From an uncultured Bacteroidales bacterium (GTDB lineage: Bacteria; Bacteroidota; Bacteroidia; Bacteroidales; Muribaculaceae), in contig USIN01000029.1 of assembly GCA_900554715.1 (NCBI GenBank), positions 1 to 13,727 on the forward strand: 13,727 nucleotides of DNA. The letters run 5' to 3'. Positions 13,594 to 13,727 of the stretch are shown piece by piece. Below the pieces are notes generated by a model. That model made no database searches and was not told where the DNA came from. It saw nothing but the letters and a program-made list of their open reading frames with translations. How positions within the stretch are numbered: the stretch's first letter is position 1; the number at the start of each line of letters is the position of its first letter. The position numbers were made by a program, and so were the translations under genes.

Positions 13594-13727
13594 TTAAAGA
13601 ATATTGGCCTTGATGTTGTCGACGATGTATCTAACGTTGTCATCGGTCACCCAGGGTCCGGCTGGCAGGCAGATGCCGACTTTGAAGAGCGATTCGCTAA
13701 CACCGTTGACGTAAGCGGGCGCATCTA
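13594..13727 (-). CDS. DegT/DnrJ/EryC1/StrS-type aminotransferase, C-terminal end (partial, second copy)
   Basis: Read on the minus strand, the last 43 codons end at a TAA (13594-13596). The peptide contains SLFKVGICLPAGPWVTDDNV and ends in NIKANIL, the C-terminus of a PLP-dependent sugar aminotransferase. It matches the left-hand partial gene except for three conservative changes. The two genes are convergent and start outside the window. Their exact 55-bp identity at the edge against 13 mismatches in the next stretch suggests either paralogs with locally homogenised sequence, or an assembly junction between them. A role in surface polysaccharide synthesis is inferred from the family. Confidence 0.82.
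   Translation of the reverse strand, partial: DAPAYVNGVSESLFKVGICLPAGPWVTDDNVRYIVDNIKANIL
13673..13727 (-). repeat. Terminal inverted repeat, right copy (55 bp exact)
   Basis: This is the exact reverse complement of bases 1-55, in the same codon phase of the second DegT-type gene. The match ends at 13672, where the copies diverge. Confidence 0.97.

Noticed and set aside
1..13727. A circular element (plasmid or phage) closed by terminal repeats
   Set aside because: The terminal repeats are inverted, not direct, and there are no replication, mobilisation or phage genes.

Overview
The window reads as a Bacteroidales chromosome fragment, most likely from a gut Muribaculaceae-like organism; the family assignment is an inference from overall style. 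The evidence is a SusC/SusD outer-membrane pair, a DUF4465 protein, an AAA_14/DUF4143 ATPase, a tRNA lacking an encoded CCA, and four promoters matching the Bacteroidetes consensus TTTG/TTG-N20-TAnnTTTG. There are no convincing Shine-Dalgarno sites. Most genes are GC-rich (a sampled 60-base line is about 63% GC), but the last full gene is AT-rich (sampled lines 37-38%).

Layout, left to right. The 3' end of a DegT-type sugar aminotransferase (+), its terminator, and a tRNA-Ser(GGA) on the minus strand. A 460-base intergenic leader. A SusC/SusD pair (838-5801) with a strong terminator. A cobalamin riboswitch (about 5945-6165) with its own promoter, controlling two overlapping genes: a secreted DUF4465 protein and a surface lipoprotein. 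A separately promoted acyltransferase-3 membrane protein (8451-9605). A three-gene coupled operon (9702-12081): COG0523 metallochaperone GTPase with a His-rich loop, recR, and a GNAT acetyltransferase. An AAA_14/DUF4143 ATPase (12313-13458) between 41-bp direct repeats. The 3' end of a second DegT aminotransferase on the minus strand.

The two window ends are an exact 55-bp inverted repeat inside two paralogous, convergent DegT genes. That length equals a common de Bruijn assembly k-mer, so the window is probably a whole contig broken at this repeat. It also means the 13.7-kb segment is bounded by inverted homologous genes.

The most interesting parts are three. First, the compact B12-riboswitch operon has no btuB transporter, and a perfect 12-bp inverted repeat can hide its start codon. 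Second, the ATPase has a cassette-like organisation: direct repeats containing palindromes abut the gene on both sides and overlap its promoter, with duplicated terminator hairpins outside. Third, a perfect 9-bp-arm palindrome overlies the promoter of the COG0523 GTPase, a likely operator, perhaps for metal-responsive control. SusC/SusD and the B12 operon both act at the cell surface; no glycoside hydrolases, regulators or TonB components lie beside them here.
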